DNA from: Lysinibacillus_B sp050613145
Lineage (GTDB): Bacteria > Bacillota > Bacilli > Bacillales_A > Planococcaceae
NCBI RefSeq assembly: GCF_050613145.1
Contig: NZ_CP192507.1
Coordinates: 2,914,001-2,978,000, forward strand
Length of the DNA stretch: 64,000 nt
Reading direction: 5' to 3'
This document shows, piece by piece, positions 42,944 through 52,059 of this stretch. Position 1 is the first letter of the stretch. Each line of letters opens with the position of its first letter. The position numbers and the translations under genes were made by a program. The notes beneath the pieces were generated by a model. That model did not search any database, was not told where the DNA came from, and worked only from the letters and a program-made list of their open reading frames with translations.

Positions 42944-43876
42944 TTACGAATTTCGACGATTAATGCCTTCCATACAAATCGGTATCGTAATCGCCTTAAT
43001 GCGCTCCATAATACGGGCAGCCTTTACAACCTCGATGTCTCCGCGCTGCGATTGCGCTAAATGGTGTTCGAGTCCTGCATAATCAAAATTCGATGTAATA
43101 AACGTCGGTAATTGTTCACTCATACGGTAATGCATAATTGTCCCTAAAATTTCATCACGTGTCCATGCCGACATCGTCTCTGCCCCAATATCATCTAGCA
43201 TTAATACAGGTGCTTTTTTTACATAATCAATCTTTTCATTTAACGTCTGGTCTTGGATGGAATTTTTCATTTCACGTAAAAACTCCGGTACAAATACGAC
43301 GACAGATTTCACTTTTAATGCAGCTAGCTCGTTCGCAATGGCTCCTAAAACAAATGATTTGCCAACACCAAATTTACCGTATAAATAAAAGCCCTTTGAT
43401 GGTAATTCACCCATTGTTTTATACTGTGCAATAAAGTCTGCGGCTTTATGTGCAATCTCTAAGCGCGATTGATCATCAATCATTAAATCTTTTAATGTAG
43501 CTTTTAAAACATCTTTTGGCATATGCATACTCGAAATCATCGTCGCTGTTTCTCGATGCTCATCTTCACGCATTTTTTGCTCACAACGTACATACTTAAT
43601 TTCAATATTTCCACGTAGCATATAAAGTTCAGGTACAAAGCCTGCTAACATATTGCTACAACAAGCGGTCGATTGTGCACCACAACATGTAGAAGTTTGA
43701 GAAATAAATTCATCTAATTTTGATAAGCTTCTGTCGATGACACTTGATGTGATCTCATTTTCCATCACAAACTTTTGCACTTGTTTATTGTTTAAAATTT
43801 CTTTTCGCATCGCTTCATACCGCTCTTGAAAGGATGGGATTTTTATACTTTTTAACGCTCGATTAATCGGTTCGAT
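42944..43876 (-). CDS. dnaI: Primosomal helicase loader DnaI, probable ATC start
   Basis: AAA+ protein that loads the replicative helicase with DnaB and DnaD. 310 residues from the proposed start. The N-terminal helicase-binding domain has Cys/His (TCCGAQSTACCSN). Walker A is YLYGKFGVGKSFVLGAIANEL, Walker B LMLDDIGAE, sensor ITSNFDYAGLE, Arg region SQRGDIEVVKAARIMERI. The first ATG (43810) would cut off 22 residues whose reading IEPINRALKS matches the B. subtilis start MEPIGRSLQG; the codon there is ATC (43876), 7 nt after AGGTG. It overlaps the dnaB end closely. Confidence 0.85.
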   Translation of the reverse strand: MEPINRALKSIKIPSFQERYEAMRKEILNNKQVQKFVMENEITSSVIDRSLSKLDEFISQTSTCCGAQSTACCSNMLAGFVPELYMLRGNIEIKYVRCEQKMREDEHRETATMISSMHMPKDVLKATLKDLMIDDQSRLEIAHKAADFIAQYKTMGELPSKGFYLYGKFGVGKSFVLGAIANELAALKVKSVVVFVPEFLREMKNSIQDQTLNEKIDYVKKAPVLMLDDIGAETMSAWTRDEILGTIMHYRMSEQLPTFITSNFDYAGLEHHLAQSQRGDIEVVKAARIMERIKAITIPICMEGINRRNS

Positions 43877-43877
43877 A

Positions 43878-45242
43878 TTAGTTCACCTGCCCATCTTGTC
43901 CTAGCTTTTGGAGTATTTTTTGTCGTTCCGCTTCAAAATCTACAGCCGTAGCTGTCGTTGGTGCTTGAGACGGCCCTTCATCACGCTTATAAAACCAATC
44001 TGGTACTTTTTCTTCACGTCCGCTTGCCTTTTTATAAACCTGCTTTTGTGGCGTATTTGCTTTCGATTCATTTTCCGCCTTCCATTTCGCATATTTATCG
44101 CGTTCCTGACGCGCCAAATCCATTGCTTCCTTAGCCGTCTTTAAATTTTTTCGAATCCAGTGGTCAGCAATTTTTTCAACATATTTTGTTGGTAAACGCA
44201 TGTCTGTAGTTAGCATAACGTATTCAAGTAATACATTCACTACACCAATTGGTATATTATGCTTCATCACTAAGTCTTCCGCTAACTGTACAGAAGCTGG
44301 AATTGGCTCTTTCCCATTATTAATATCGCGTAACACTTGAATCGGCGGTGTATTTTCTAAATAATGCAATAGTTCCTGTTCTTTCGAGCGCTTCACTTCA
44401 GTAGATGCTTTTGATTGCTGCTCAAATGTTTTAGCTAATTTTGGTGCATCTTTTGAAACCGTAATTTTATAATAATCTGCTGCTGCCTTTTTCAAACGTT
44501 CTACCGGCAGTCTCATTGTATCATCCAACGCTAATACGACGACCTTTTGCATTTCAAGTGGCGATAGTTTATATAAAAAAGCGAGCTTCGCAATGAGCAG
44601 ACGCGCTTCAGCCGTCAGCGCACTTGAAGGAACGAGTTGCTCCGACAGTCCCGCACATAACAACTCAAAATCAAATTGCTCATAATAAAACGGATAACCT
44701 TGCTCGATATCACGTTCGTCCAGAATATCTTGTGGCACATTCGTATGCACAGGTTTATATACATCTGTAAAGGTACGTGTCACTTCGCTATATCCTCGTT
44801 TATCAACTTGCTTACAAAAACGGTTTCGTAGCTTGCGATAAGCCTGCTCACCAATTTTACTAAATAAAAACATGGAGAGTAATGGATCCGCAAAGAAATC
44901 ACGTGCTTCTAATGGCCGCACTAATTCGTAAATAAATGTACGACTATCCTGCTCATCCTTTCTCCATGTACGTAGTAAACCGATTGCTTCGAGTGCAATA
45001 CGTGCCTCAAAAATGGTACGAACAGGCATACCAAGCACATTCATTAAATAATAATGCGTCATCGTACCTGTTGCATCATCTTCTCCTTCAGCCCAAAGCG
45101 TTAAATATAAACTAATGGGATCTGGTCCTGTTAACGGTTGATAAAATAACGTTAGTAACTGTCGTTCATTTGTTGATAAAGCTTGAGGGAGCGTAATTTC
45201 AAAATGATCCGTCGCGAGCAATTCCTTATACATATGAACCAC
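43878..45242 (-). CDS. dnaB: Replication initiation and membrane attachment protein DnaB
   Basis: Gram-positive DnaB (not the helicase), about 454 residues. It acts with DnaD and DnaI to load the replicative helicase and binds membrane and DNA. It has two winged-helix-like regions: LTLFYQPLTGPDPISLYLTLW and HYYLMNVLG, then a DnaD-like C-terminal domain (YLENTPPIQVLRDINNGKEPIPASVQ). GTG 45242 lies 8 nt after GAGGAG. In-frame codons upstream overlap the SD. It ends 1 nt before the proposed dnaI start. Confidence 0.9.
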   Translation of the reverse strand: MVHMYKELLATDHFEITLPQALSTNERQLLTLFYQPLTGPDPISLYLTLWAEGEDDATGTMTHYYLMNVLGMPVRTIFEARIALEAIGLLRTWRKDEQDSRTFIYELVRPLEARDFFADPLLSMFLFSKIGEQAYRKLRNRFCKQVDKRGYSEVTRTFTDVYKPVHTNVPQDILDERDIEQGYPFYYEQFDFELLCAGLSEQLVPSSALTAEARLLIAKLAFLYKLSPLEMQKVVVLALDDTMRLPVERLKKAAADYYKITVSKDAPKLAKTFEQQSKASTEVKRSKEQELLHYLENTPPIQVLRDINNGKEPIPASVQLAEDLVMKHNIPIGVVNVLLEYVMLTTDMRLPTKYVEKIADHWIRKNLKTAKEAMDLARQERDKYAKWKAENESKANTPQKQVYKKASGREEKVPDWFYKRDEGPSQAPTTATAVDFEAERQKILQKLGQDGQVN

Positions 45243-45262
45243 TTGCTTCACTCCTCACTTCA

Positions 45263-45730
45263 TTATTTTTCATTCGTTTGTTTGTTTAATATATCTTTTA
45301 GTTCATCGATAAAAACATTAATGTCCTTAAATTGGCGATAGACGGAAGCGAAGCGAACATAGGCTACCTCATCGATTTTGGATAGGCGGTCCATGACCAT
45401 TTCACCAACGTCTTCTGAACGCACTTCTGGATTGCCGATACGACGCAAATCCTTTTCAATGGATAAAACTAAGTCCTCCAACACTTCAAGTGCAACTGGT
45501 CGCTTTTCACATGCACGAATTAGCCCACGCAACACTTTTTCACGACTAAATTCCTCGCGTGACCCTTCCTTTTTTACAACTATTAATGGTGTCTCTTCAA
45601 GTTTTTCAAACGTCGTAAAACGAAAGCTACACGACTCGCATTCACGTCGACGTCGAATCTCCTTATTATCATCTACCGGTCTCGAATCAACAACGCGCGT
45701 ACCATTGTATTGACAAGATGGACATCTCAT
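45263..45730 (-). CDS. nrdR: Transcriptional repressor NrdR
   Basis: 155 residues. Zinc ribbon with C3, C6, C31 and C34, then an ATP-cone (about 49-139, LIVVKKEGSREEFSREKVLRG). It senses dATP/ATP and represses ribonucleotide reductase genes. It leads nrdR-dnaB-dnaI, as in Bacillus; speD, which lies between gapB and nrdR in B. subtilis, is absent. Confidence 0.97.
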   Translation of the reverse strand: MRCPSCQYNGTRVVDSRPVDDNKEIRRRRECESCSFRFTTFEKLEETPLIVVKKEGSREEFSREKVLRGLIRACEKRPVALEVLEDLVLSIEKDLRRIGNPEVRSEDVGEMVMDRLSKIDEVAYVRFASVYRQFKDINVFIDELKDILNKQTNEK

Positions 45731-45858
45731 ATAAACATTTCTCCTGATTCATTTCGATTTAGTACAACTATTATAACAAATATTCTCGGATGAAAAACAG
45801 CCATCCATTTTGTTATTTCAAAAGCTTTTCTCTCAACGAAAGCTTATACTTCCCTACG

Positions 45859-45892
45859 AAAAAGAGGCTATCCGCTTTATGCGGTAGCCTCT
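45859..45892 (-). terminator. Second terminator between gapB and nrdR
   Basis: AGAGGCTACCGC pairs with GCGGATAGCCTCT, followed by TTTTTC on the minus strand. It lies between the gapB terminator and nrdR and could be a back-up or an attenuator in the nrdR leader. Confidence 0.7.
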
Positions 45893-45934
45893 ATTGTAGC
45901 CGATGAAAAAGTAACAATTCAATATAAGTATCTG

Positions 45935-45971
45935 AAAAAAACATCAGCTCGACCAATTTTTTAGTCGAGCT
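45935..45971 (-). terminator. gapB terminator
   Basis: Stem AGCTCGAC/GTCGAGCT followed by TGATGTTTTTTT on the minus strand, 20 nt past the gapB stop. Confidence 0.85.
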
Positions 45972-45990
45972 GTACCTTTTTCTAAACCAA

Positions 45991-47010
45991 TTATGCTTTT
46001 ACTTTTGCTAATTCGTTTACTACTTTTTTCGCTAAGTCCACTACGCGAGCTGAATAACCCCACTCGTTGTCGTACCAAGCTAATACTTTTACTTTACGAT
46101 TGCCCATCACCATTGTTGTTAAGCCATCAATTGTTGATGAGTAAGTTGTTGTATTGTAGTCAGATGATACTAACGGCTCCATTGAGAAGTTTAAAATCCC
46201 TTTCATTGGACCTTCAGCAGCCGCCACGAATGCAGCATTTACTTCTTCTACTGTTACATCTTTCTGTAAGTCTACTACTAAGTCAACTAAAGAAACGTTT
46301 GGTGTTGGTACACGAAGTGCCATACCGTGTAATTTTCCTTTTAACTCAGGTAATACTAAAGCTAACGCTTTTGCAGCACCTGTTGAAGTTGGGATGATAG
46401 AAGAAGCACAGTTACGTGCACGACGTAAGTCTTTGTGCGGATTGTCAATATTGTTTTGGTCGTTTGTATAAGCATGAACAGTTGTCATTAAACCGTTTTC
46501 AATACCAAATGTATCATTTAATACCTTTGCTACAGGAGCTAAACAGTTTGTTGTACAAGATGCATTTGAAATCACATCATGCTTTGTAATGTCTAGTAAA
46601 TTGTCATTTACGCCAAGTACAACTGTAATGTCTTCATTTTTACCTGGAGCAGTTAAAATAACTTTTTTCGCACCAGCTTCTAAGTGCATTGCCGCCTTTT
46701 CACGGTCATTGAATTTACCAGTTGCCTCAATTACTAACTCTACGCCCATTTCTTTCCATGGTAATAATTTAGGATCACGTTCAGAAACAATTACTACACG
46801 TTTACCATTCACGATTAACGCATTCTCTTCTGTTTCCACAGTACCATTAAATGAACCATGGTTTGTGTCATACTTAATTAAGTGTGCTAATGTTTCAGCT
46901 GGGTAGCTAGCATTGATTGCCACTACATTTAAATCATCTTGAACAATAGCTTGGCGGAATACCATACGACCAATTCGGCCAAATCCATTAATTGCAATAG
47001 AAACTGTCAT
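45991..47010 (-). CDS. gapB: Glyceraldehyde-3-phosphate dehydrogenase, GapB type
   Basis: 339 residues. NAD(P) fold INGFGRIGRMVFRQAI, catalytic Cys in SNASCTTNCLAP, then HAYTNDQNNIDNPHKDLRRAR and WYDNEWGYS. Position next to coaE-mutM-polA and nrdR matches gapB of B. subtilis, the NADP-preferring gluconeogenic enzyme; the residue INASYPAET after strand 2 (no Asp as in GapA) fits NADP use. Assignment to gapB over gapA is from context and this site. Confidence 0.92.
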   Translation of the reverse strand: MTVSIAINGFGRIGRMVFRQAIVQDDLNVVAINASYPAETLAHLIKYDTNHGSFNGTVETEENALIVNGKRVVIVSERDPKLLPWKEMGVELVIEATGKFNDREKAAMHLEAGAKKVILTAPGKNEDITVVLGVNDNLLDITKHDVISNASCTTNCLAPVAKVLNDTFGIENGLMTTVHAYTNDQNNIDNPHKDLRRARNCASSIIPTSTGAAKALALVLPELKGKLHGMALRVPTPNVSLVDLVVDLQKDVTVEEVNAAFVAAAEGPMKGILNFSMEPLVSSDYNTTTYSSTIDGLTTMVMGNRKVKVLAWYDNEWGYSARVVDLAKKVVNELAKVKA

Positions 47011-47197
47011 ATTATAAAAAGCCTCCTGTAAATTAGGTTATCATTTTATTTATTATATACGGTGATTAGTATAACACATTCTTCAAAAAGATGAACATTA
47101 TTCGTTAAATATTTTAAAGTTCTTATTTTCTGACAATAAACAGGTTAACTCATCACGCAAAACGGGAGCATTTTAGTCCATATCGATGATAAACAAA

Positions 47198-47236
47198 AGA
47201 GGATGTTTAGGAATTTCCCTCGTCCCAAACATCCCC
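47198..47236 (-). terminator. coaE-mutM-polA terminator
   Basis: GGGGATGTTTGGGA pairs with TTCCTAAACATCCTC, followed by TTTTG. Confidence 0.8.
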
Positions 47237-47243
47237 TAATTCA

Positions 47244-47840
47244 TTATTGAATGATATCCCATTCCTTTAAAGCAGCTTCTAATTGTTGTGCGGTGGATTC
47301 AATACTGCGATTATTATAAATGACCACATCTGCCCCTTGTTCTTTGACTGACATAGGTAGTTGTGAGGCAATGCGTGCACGCGCCTCTTCTTCCGATAAA
47401 TCATTTCGTTCCATTAAACGTTGCAGTTGAATATCTTCCTTTACAGAAACGACTAAAATTTTATCAACAAAATGCTGTAATTTACTCTCAAACAAAAGAG
47501 GGATATCCATTACAATATGTTTTTCACCCTTTGCTACATATTCATCACGTTGACGAATCATTTCTGTTCGAATGGCTGGGTGAATAATATCATTTAATAT
47601 TTTTCGCTTCGCAGGCTCATGAAAAATAATTGCCCCAACCTTTTCGCGATCCATTGTCCCATCTTCTTGAATCACGTCTGGACCAAATGCTTGTGCAATT
47701 TGAGCAAGCGTTTCTGTGCCTGGTTCAACGACTTGTCGTGCTACTAAATCTGCATCAACAATCGGTAATCGATAACCTGCTAGCATGTTAGCGACTGTAC
47801 TTTTTCCACTTGCAATACTTCCTGTTAACCCAATAATCAT
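47244..47840 (-). CDS. coaE: Dephospho-CoA kinase
   Basis: Last step of coenzyme A synthesis. 198 residues with P-loop IGLTGSIASGKST (3-15), DADLVARQVVEPG and HPAIRTEM. Third gene after polA and mutM (12 bp gap). The sporulation gene ytaF, next in B. subtilis, is not present. Confidence 0.96.
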   Translation of the reverse strand: MIIGLTGSIASGKSTVANMLAGYRLPIVDADLVARQVVEPGTETLAQIAQAFGPDVIQEDGTMDREKVGAIIFHEPAKRKILNDIIHPAIRTEMIRQRDEYVAKGEKHIVMDIPLLFESKLQHFVDKILVVSVKEDIQLQRLMERNDLSEEEARARIASQLPMSVKEQGADVVIYNNRSIESTAQQLEAALKEWDIIQ

Positions 47841-47852
47841 CTACTGACACCC

Positions 47853-48725
47853 CTACTTTTGACAACTTGGACAATACGTTGATGTGCGCCCTGCAATCAC
47901 AACGGCCTCTGTCTCATTGTGACATACTAAGCACACCTTTTTGCTGTACATTTTTAAACGGTCTTGCATGTTGCCTGCACCACCATTCACACTACGGTAA
48001 TCTGAAATCGTTGACCCACCATTTTCAATACTTTCGAGAAGCACCGCACAAATGGCTTCAAACAACTCCACTTTGCATTCCTTACTAATTTGACTCGTTT
48101 TACGTGTTGGCCGAATTTTTACGGAAAATAAGCTTTCCGTCGCATAAATATTACCACAACCTGAAATCACTTGTCCGTCCATAATGACCTCTTTAATTGG
48201 CTTATTGGCATATTTCGGCTTTTCACATTTTGCTAAAAAATAATCACACGCATCCTGGTCAAACGGCTCTGGTGCCATTAATGTTAGCGGGGGATGATCT
48301 GCAATTTCCTTGATAAAACGCAACTCACCAAAACGACGAATGTCTGCATATACAAGCAGTTCACCTGTATCTAGTGTGAACACAGCATGTACGTGTTTCC
48401 GAAACTTCGGTTCAGCGATTTCATCTAAATGATTGACGACAAACCAAGCTCCTGACATTCCTAAATGACTAATGAGCAAAAACATTTCTCCGCCCTTTGA
48501 TACATGAAAGAAGATATACTTTGAACGACGCATTACCTGCTCGATCTTCAACCCCGAAACTACAAGTTCAAAATCGGTAGGATGGGCATTTTTCACAATA
48601 CATTGCTTCCCTTGCGCGGCTGCGTTATATACAACTTCAGAAAACATGACTCGCTCAATCGTTTTCCCTTCAATTAGGGGCTTCAAATCACGAACGACGC
48701 CTTCTACTTCTGGTAATTCTGGCAT
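47853..48725 (-). CDS. mutM: Formamidopyrimidine-DNA glycosylase
   Basis: Removes 8-oxoguanine and nicks the site. 290 residues: N-terminal PELPEVEGVVRDL with catalytic Pro2 and Glu3, Lys in RSKYIFFHV, H2TH region, and a zinc finger (CLVCHNETEAVVIAGRTSTYCPSC) with the AGRTS loop. Between polA and coaE, with gaps of 9 and 12 bp. Confidence 0.97.
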   Translation of the reverse strand: MPELPEVEGVVRDLKPLIEGKTIERVMFSEVVYNAAAQGKQCIVKNAHPTDFELVVSGLKIEQVMRRSKYIFFHVSKGGEMFLLISHLGMSGAWFVVNHLDEIAEPKFRKHVHAVFTLDTGELLVYADIRRFGELRFIKEIADHPPLTLMAPEPFDQDACDYFLAKCEKPKYANKPIKEVIMDGQVISGCGNIYATESLFSVKIRPTRKTSQISKECKVELFEAICAVLLESIENGGSTISDYRSVNGGAGNMQDRLKMYSKKVCLVCHNETEAVVIAGRTSTYCPSCQK

Positions 48726-48734
48726 AATTTCTCC

Positions 48735-51362
48735 TTACTTCGCGTCATACCACGTTGGACCGTAAGAAAAATCAACCTTTAACGGCACCTTTAGATCAAT
48801 GGCATTTTCCATTACTTCTGGTACGATACGCTCTAAAATTTCAATTTCCTCTTGTGGTGCTTCAAAAATTAATTCGTCATGTACTTGTAGTAACAGCTTT
48901 GCTTGCAAACCTTCCGCTTGAAGACGAGCATCCATATCAATCATCGCCTTTTTAATAATATCTGCCGCACTTCCTTGAATCGGTGTATTCATTGCTGTGC
49001 GCTCTGCAAAACTACGTAAATTAAAGTTTGAACTATTGATTTCTGGTAAGTAACGTCGACGATTTAATATCGTTGTAACATACCCATTTTTCTTCGCTTC
49101 TGACACGATCGAGTCCATATAGCCTTTGACACCTGGGAAACTCGCTAAATAGTTGTCAATAAATGTCGCAGCTTCCTTCCGTGTAATATCTAAATTTTGC
49201 GATAAACCGTAATCACTAATACCGTAAATAATCCCGAAGTTTACAGCTTTTGCTGCGCGACGCATATTCGATGTCACCTCTTCAGGCTTTTCTACACCAA
49301 ATACATCCATCGCTGTACGCGTATGAATATCCATCCCTTCACGGAACGCTTCTACTAAGGTCGGATCTTCGCACATATGCGCTAATACACGCAACTCGAT
49401 TTGTGAATAGTCCGCTGCAAAAAGTACCCATCCCGGCTTAGATGGCACAAACGCTTGACGAATTTTACGCCCCTCTTCCAGTCGAATCGGGATGTTTTGT
49501 AAATTCGGATCTGTTGAACTCAAACGACCGGTCGCTGTTAACGCTTGTTGGAAACGTGTGTGTACTTTCTCATCATCATTGACAACTTTCATAAGCCCTT
49601 CAATATATGTTGATTGTAACTTCGCTAGCTGACGATAATCTAAAATATATTTCACGACATCGTGCTCAGTTTTTAATTTTTCCAGTACATCTGCTGCTGT
49701 AGAGTACCCTGTCTTTGTTTTCTTAATAACCGGTAAACCTAGCTTATCAAATAAAATGACACCTAATTGTTTCGGTGAATTGATATTGAATTTTTCACCT
49801 GCTAGCTCGTAAATTTTCGTTTCAATTTCATCTAGCTTTTTTGCTAAGTCTTGTCCCATTTGCTGAAGCGTATCCACCTGTACAGTAATCCCTTGTGATT
49901 CCATTTTGCCAAGAATAGAGGCAAGTGGTAATTCTAAGTTTTTATAGAGCGCAAACTGCTCATTTTCTTTTAGTTTGTGCTCCAGTACCGGTTGCAAATG
50001 CCATATCGCTAACGCTTTTCTTGCTACATGCTCTGCAAGAACCTGCTCTTCTGGACGTGTCCATTTAGCGCCCTTTCCATATACCGCTTCATTTGACTGG
50101 ACGTTTGTATAGCCAAACTCTTTTGCCAATGCTTGTACATCGTCACCTGAAATCGCCGGATTGACAATATAACTCGCTAATAGTAAGTCAAATGTTACAC
50201 CGCGCAATTCAATACCCATTCGCTGTAAAGTGGCTTGTGTCGCTTTACTATCAGCCATATATTTTTCTTTCGTTTCATCTTTAAGCCAAGCTATTAATGC
50301 TTCATTTGTAAGAGTACCGTGAATTGGCACATATAATGTATGCTGCCCATCTGTTAAGCTCATGCCAAACACTTCACAACCATGATAATGCTCATTTTCA
50401 AGCTCGACATGTACCGCCATTCGATTAGCTAACATAGTCGCTGTTACATCGTTCACGATTTCAACTGTAATTTCCGCTTGTTCCCCTTGATCACCTTGGA
50501 AATCGCTTTTTTCAATTAACGATTTAAAACCAAGCTCTTTCCAAACAGTTAGTAATTCTTCCTCATTTGGTCCAGGATAATTTAGTTCACCTAAGCCTAT
50601 CTCAACGGGTGCTTCTGTATAAATCGTCGCCAGCTTTTTAGACATATGTGCTTGTTCTTCATTCGCTACAAGCTTTTCTTTCATTTTTGACGCTTTCATC
50701 GCATCAATTGCCACGTAAAGCGATTCAACTGAGCCATACTCTTTTAATAATTTAATCGCTGTTTTTTCACCAACCCCAGGAACACCCGGAATATTATCTG
50801 AAGCATCGCCCATTAATCCTTTCATATCAATAATTTGATGTGGCGTTAAACCGTACTTTTCTTCGATATGAGCAGGTGTATATTTTTCAATATCCGTAAT
50901 TCCTTTACGTGTCACATAAACCGTCACATGTTCATTTGCTAATTGCGTTAAATCTTTATCTCCTGATACGATTACGACTTCCATCTCTTCGCCTGTCGCT
51001 TGTTTAGCAAGCGTTCCGATAATGTCATCTGCTTCGTACATCGGCAATTCATAGCGCTTAATATTGTATGCATCGATTAATTTTCGAATATAGGGAAATT
51101 GCTCTGACAGTTCAGGTGGTGTTTTTTGTCGACCACCTTTATACTCGCCATAAGATTCATGTCGGAATGTCGTTTTTCCTGCATCAAATGCAACAAGCAT
51201 TTTTGTCGGCTGTTCCTCCTCTACAATTTTTTGTAGCATCATCGTAAAGCCATATGTTGCATTCGTATGAATACCTTGGTCATTTGTTAATAGGGGCAAT
51301 GCAAAAAAGGCCCTGTATGCTAAACTATTTCCATCTAAAAGTAGCACTTTCTCCTTTGTCAT
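48735..51362 (-). CDS. polA: DNA polymerase I
   Basis: 875 residues: 5'-3' exonuclease domain (1-290, LLLDGNSLAYRAFFAL, MGDASDNIPGVPGVGEKTA), a 3'-5' exonuclease-like domain (about 310-470) and the polymerase domain (DYSQIELRVLAHM, RRAAKAVNFGIIYG, LLQVHDELIFEAP). In the middle domain the DxE metal site reads AVHVELENE and further acidic residues are missing, so proofreading is probably lost, as in other Bacillus enzymes. First of polA-mutM-coaE. Confidence 0.97.
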   Translation of the reverse strand: MTKEKVLLLDGNSLAYRAFFALPLLTNDQGIHTNATYGFTMMLQKIVEEEQPTKMLVAFDAGKTTFRHESYGEYKGGRQKTPPELSEQFPYIRKLIDAYNIKRYELPMYEADDIIGTLAKQATGEEMEVVIVSGDKDLTQLANEHVTVYVTRKGITDIEKYTPAHIEEKYGLTPHQIIDMKGLMGDASDNIPGVPGVGEKTAIKLLKEYGSVESLYVAIDAMKASKMKEKLVANEEQAHMSKKLATIYTEAPVEIGLGELNYPGPNEEELLTVWKELGFKSLIEKSDFQGDQGEQAEITVEIVNDVTATMLANRMAVHVELENEHYHGCEVFGMSLTDGQHTLYVPIHGTLTNEALIAWLKDETKEKYMADSKATQATLQRMGIELRGVTFDLLLASYIVNPAISGDDVQALAKEFGYTNVQSNEAVYGKGAKWTRPEEQVLAEHVARKALAIWHLQPVLEHKLKENEQFALYKNLELPLASILGKMESQGITVQVDTLQQMGQDLAKKLDEIETKIYELAGEKFNINSPKQLGVILFDKLGLPVIKKTKTGYSTAADVLEKLKTEHDVVKYILDYRQLAKLQSTYIEGLMKVVNDDEKVHTRFQQALTATGRLSSTDPNLQNIPIRLEEGRKIRQAFVPSKPGWVLFAADYSQIELRVLAHMCEDPTLVEAFREGMDIHTRTAMDVFGVEKPEEVTSNMRRAAKAVNFGIIYGISDYGLSQNLDITRKEAATFIDNYLASFPGVKGYMDSIVSEAKKNGYVTTILNRRRYLPEINSSNFNLRSFAERTAMNTPIQGSAADIIKKAMIDMDARLQAEGLQAKLLLQVHDELIFEAPQEEIEILERIVPEVMENAIDLKVPLKVDFSYGPTWYDAK

Positions 51363-51430
51363 CGTATCATCCTCCGTGAATTCAAGTCTTCTCTATTGTA
51401 AAACATATGTACGTATTTTAAAAACAAAAA

Positions 51431-51458
51431 AAGATGCTAAGCTATACGCTCGCATCTT
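51431..51458 (-). terminator. Terminator of the 149-codon membrane gene
   Basis: AAGATGCGAGC pairs with GCTTAGCATCTT around GTATA, followed by TTTTTG on the minus strand; it overlaps the stop codon. Confidence 0.85.
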
Positions 51459-51891
51459 ACTTTAACTTTTTGAACTTATATTGTTTGGCAACCTTCTCTT
51501 CTACATAAAAAACTTCTTCATAAATAACAGTCAATAAAAAGGCGTTCATAAATGAGAAAATAATATATAACGGCATACCACCTAAATTAAATTGCATAAG
51601 ACTACGTGCAAATGTTTCAACAAAACCAATTTGTGCAAAGAAGAAAATGATCCCAACCCCCACTTGCCAAATAGGACGTTTATCTTCTCGCTTGTCAAAC
51701 CATAACACTTTTTTAAACGCATTTCGTACATCTTCTGCAATAACTAAACTTAATCCATAAACAATTAGGAAAAACACCGGCACAGTTAACAATTTTATAT
51801 TCATGATGCTAAAGTCTGCTTGACTATACCAAGCACTAACTGAAGCGGCCATAGCAAAGGACAACAACACATTTTGAATAATTCTGTTCAA
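51457..51891 (-). CDS. Unknown four-helix membrane protein
   Basis: A protein of about 144 residues that I do not recognise. Helices lie at about 7-22, 32-51, 76-92 and 104-124, with a basic loop (VRNAFKKVLWFDKREDKRP) and a basic C-terminus (KQYKFKKLK). TTG 51891 lies 7 nt after GGGGGA; an in-frame TTG at 51906 overlaps that SD. It lies between polA and the chemoreceptor gene, a place that is empty in B. subtilis. Confidence 0.65.
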   Translation of the reverse strand: MNRIIQNVLLSFAMAASVSAWYSQADFSIMNIKLLTVPVFFLIVYGLSLVIAEDVRNAFKKVLWFDKREDKRPIWQVGVGIIFFFAQIGFVETFARSLMQFNLGGMPLYIIFSFMNAFLLTVIYEEVFYVEEKVAKQYKFKKLK

Positions 51892-51985
51892 CGTCCATTC
51901 CCCCAATTCTAACTTCCTATCTAGTATAACAAAATTATTGTTATTTTTTAATAGATTTTTGATTATTTATAGGAGGGAATAGTTA

Positions 51986-52012
51986 AGAGTATAGGAAAAT
52001 TTCCTATACTCT
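51986..52012 (-). terminator. Near-perfect palindrome after mcp
   Basis: 13+1+13 bp palindrome (AGAGTATAGGAAA, one base, TTTCCTATACTCT), 48 bp past the mcp stop. It has no T-run, so termination would be weak; it may instead be an RNA-stabilising hairpin. Confidence 0.5.
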
Positions 52013-52059
52013 GTTAGATAACTGGGTAACTATGAAAGGGTATACTCAAATAATCTGTT

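Noticed and set aside
46000..46400. Leu-rich 134-codon plus-strand ORF within gapB
   Set aside because: Composition is an artefact of the complementary strand of gapB; no supporting signal.
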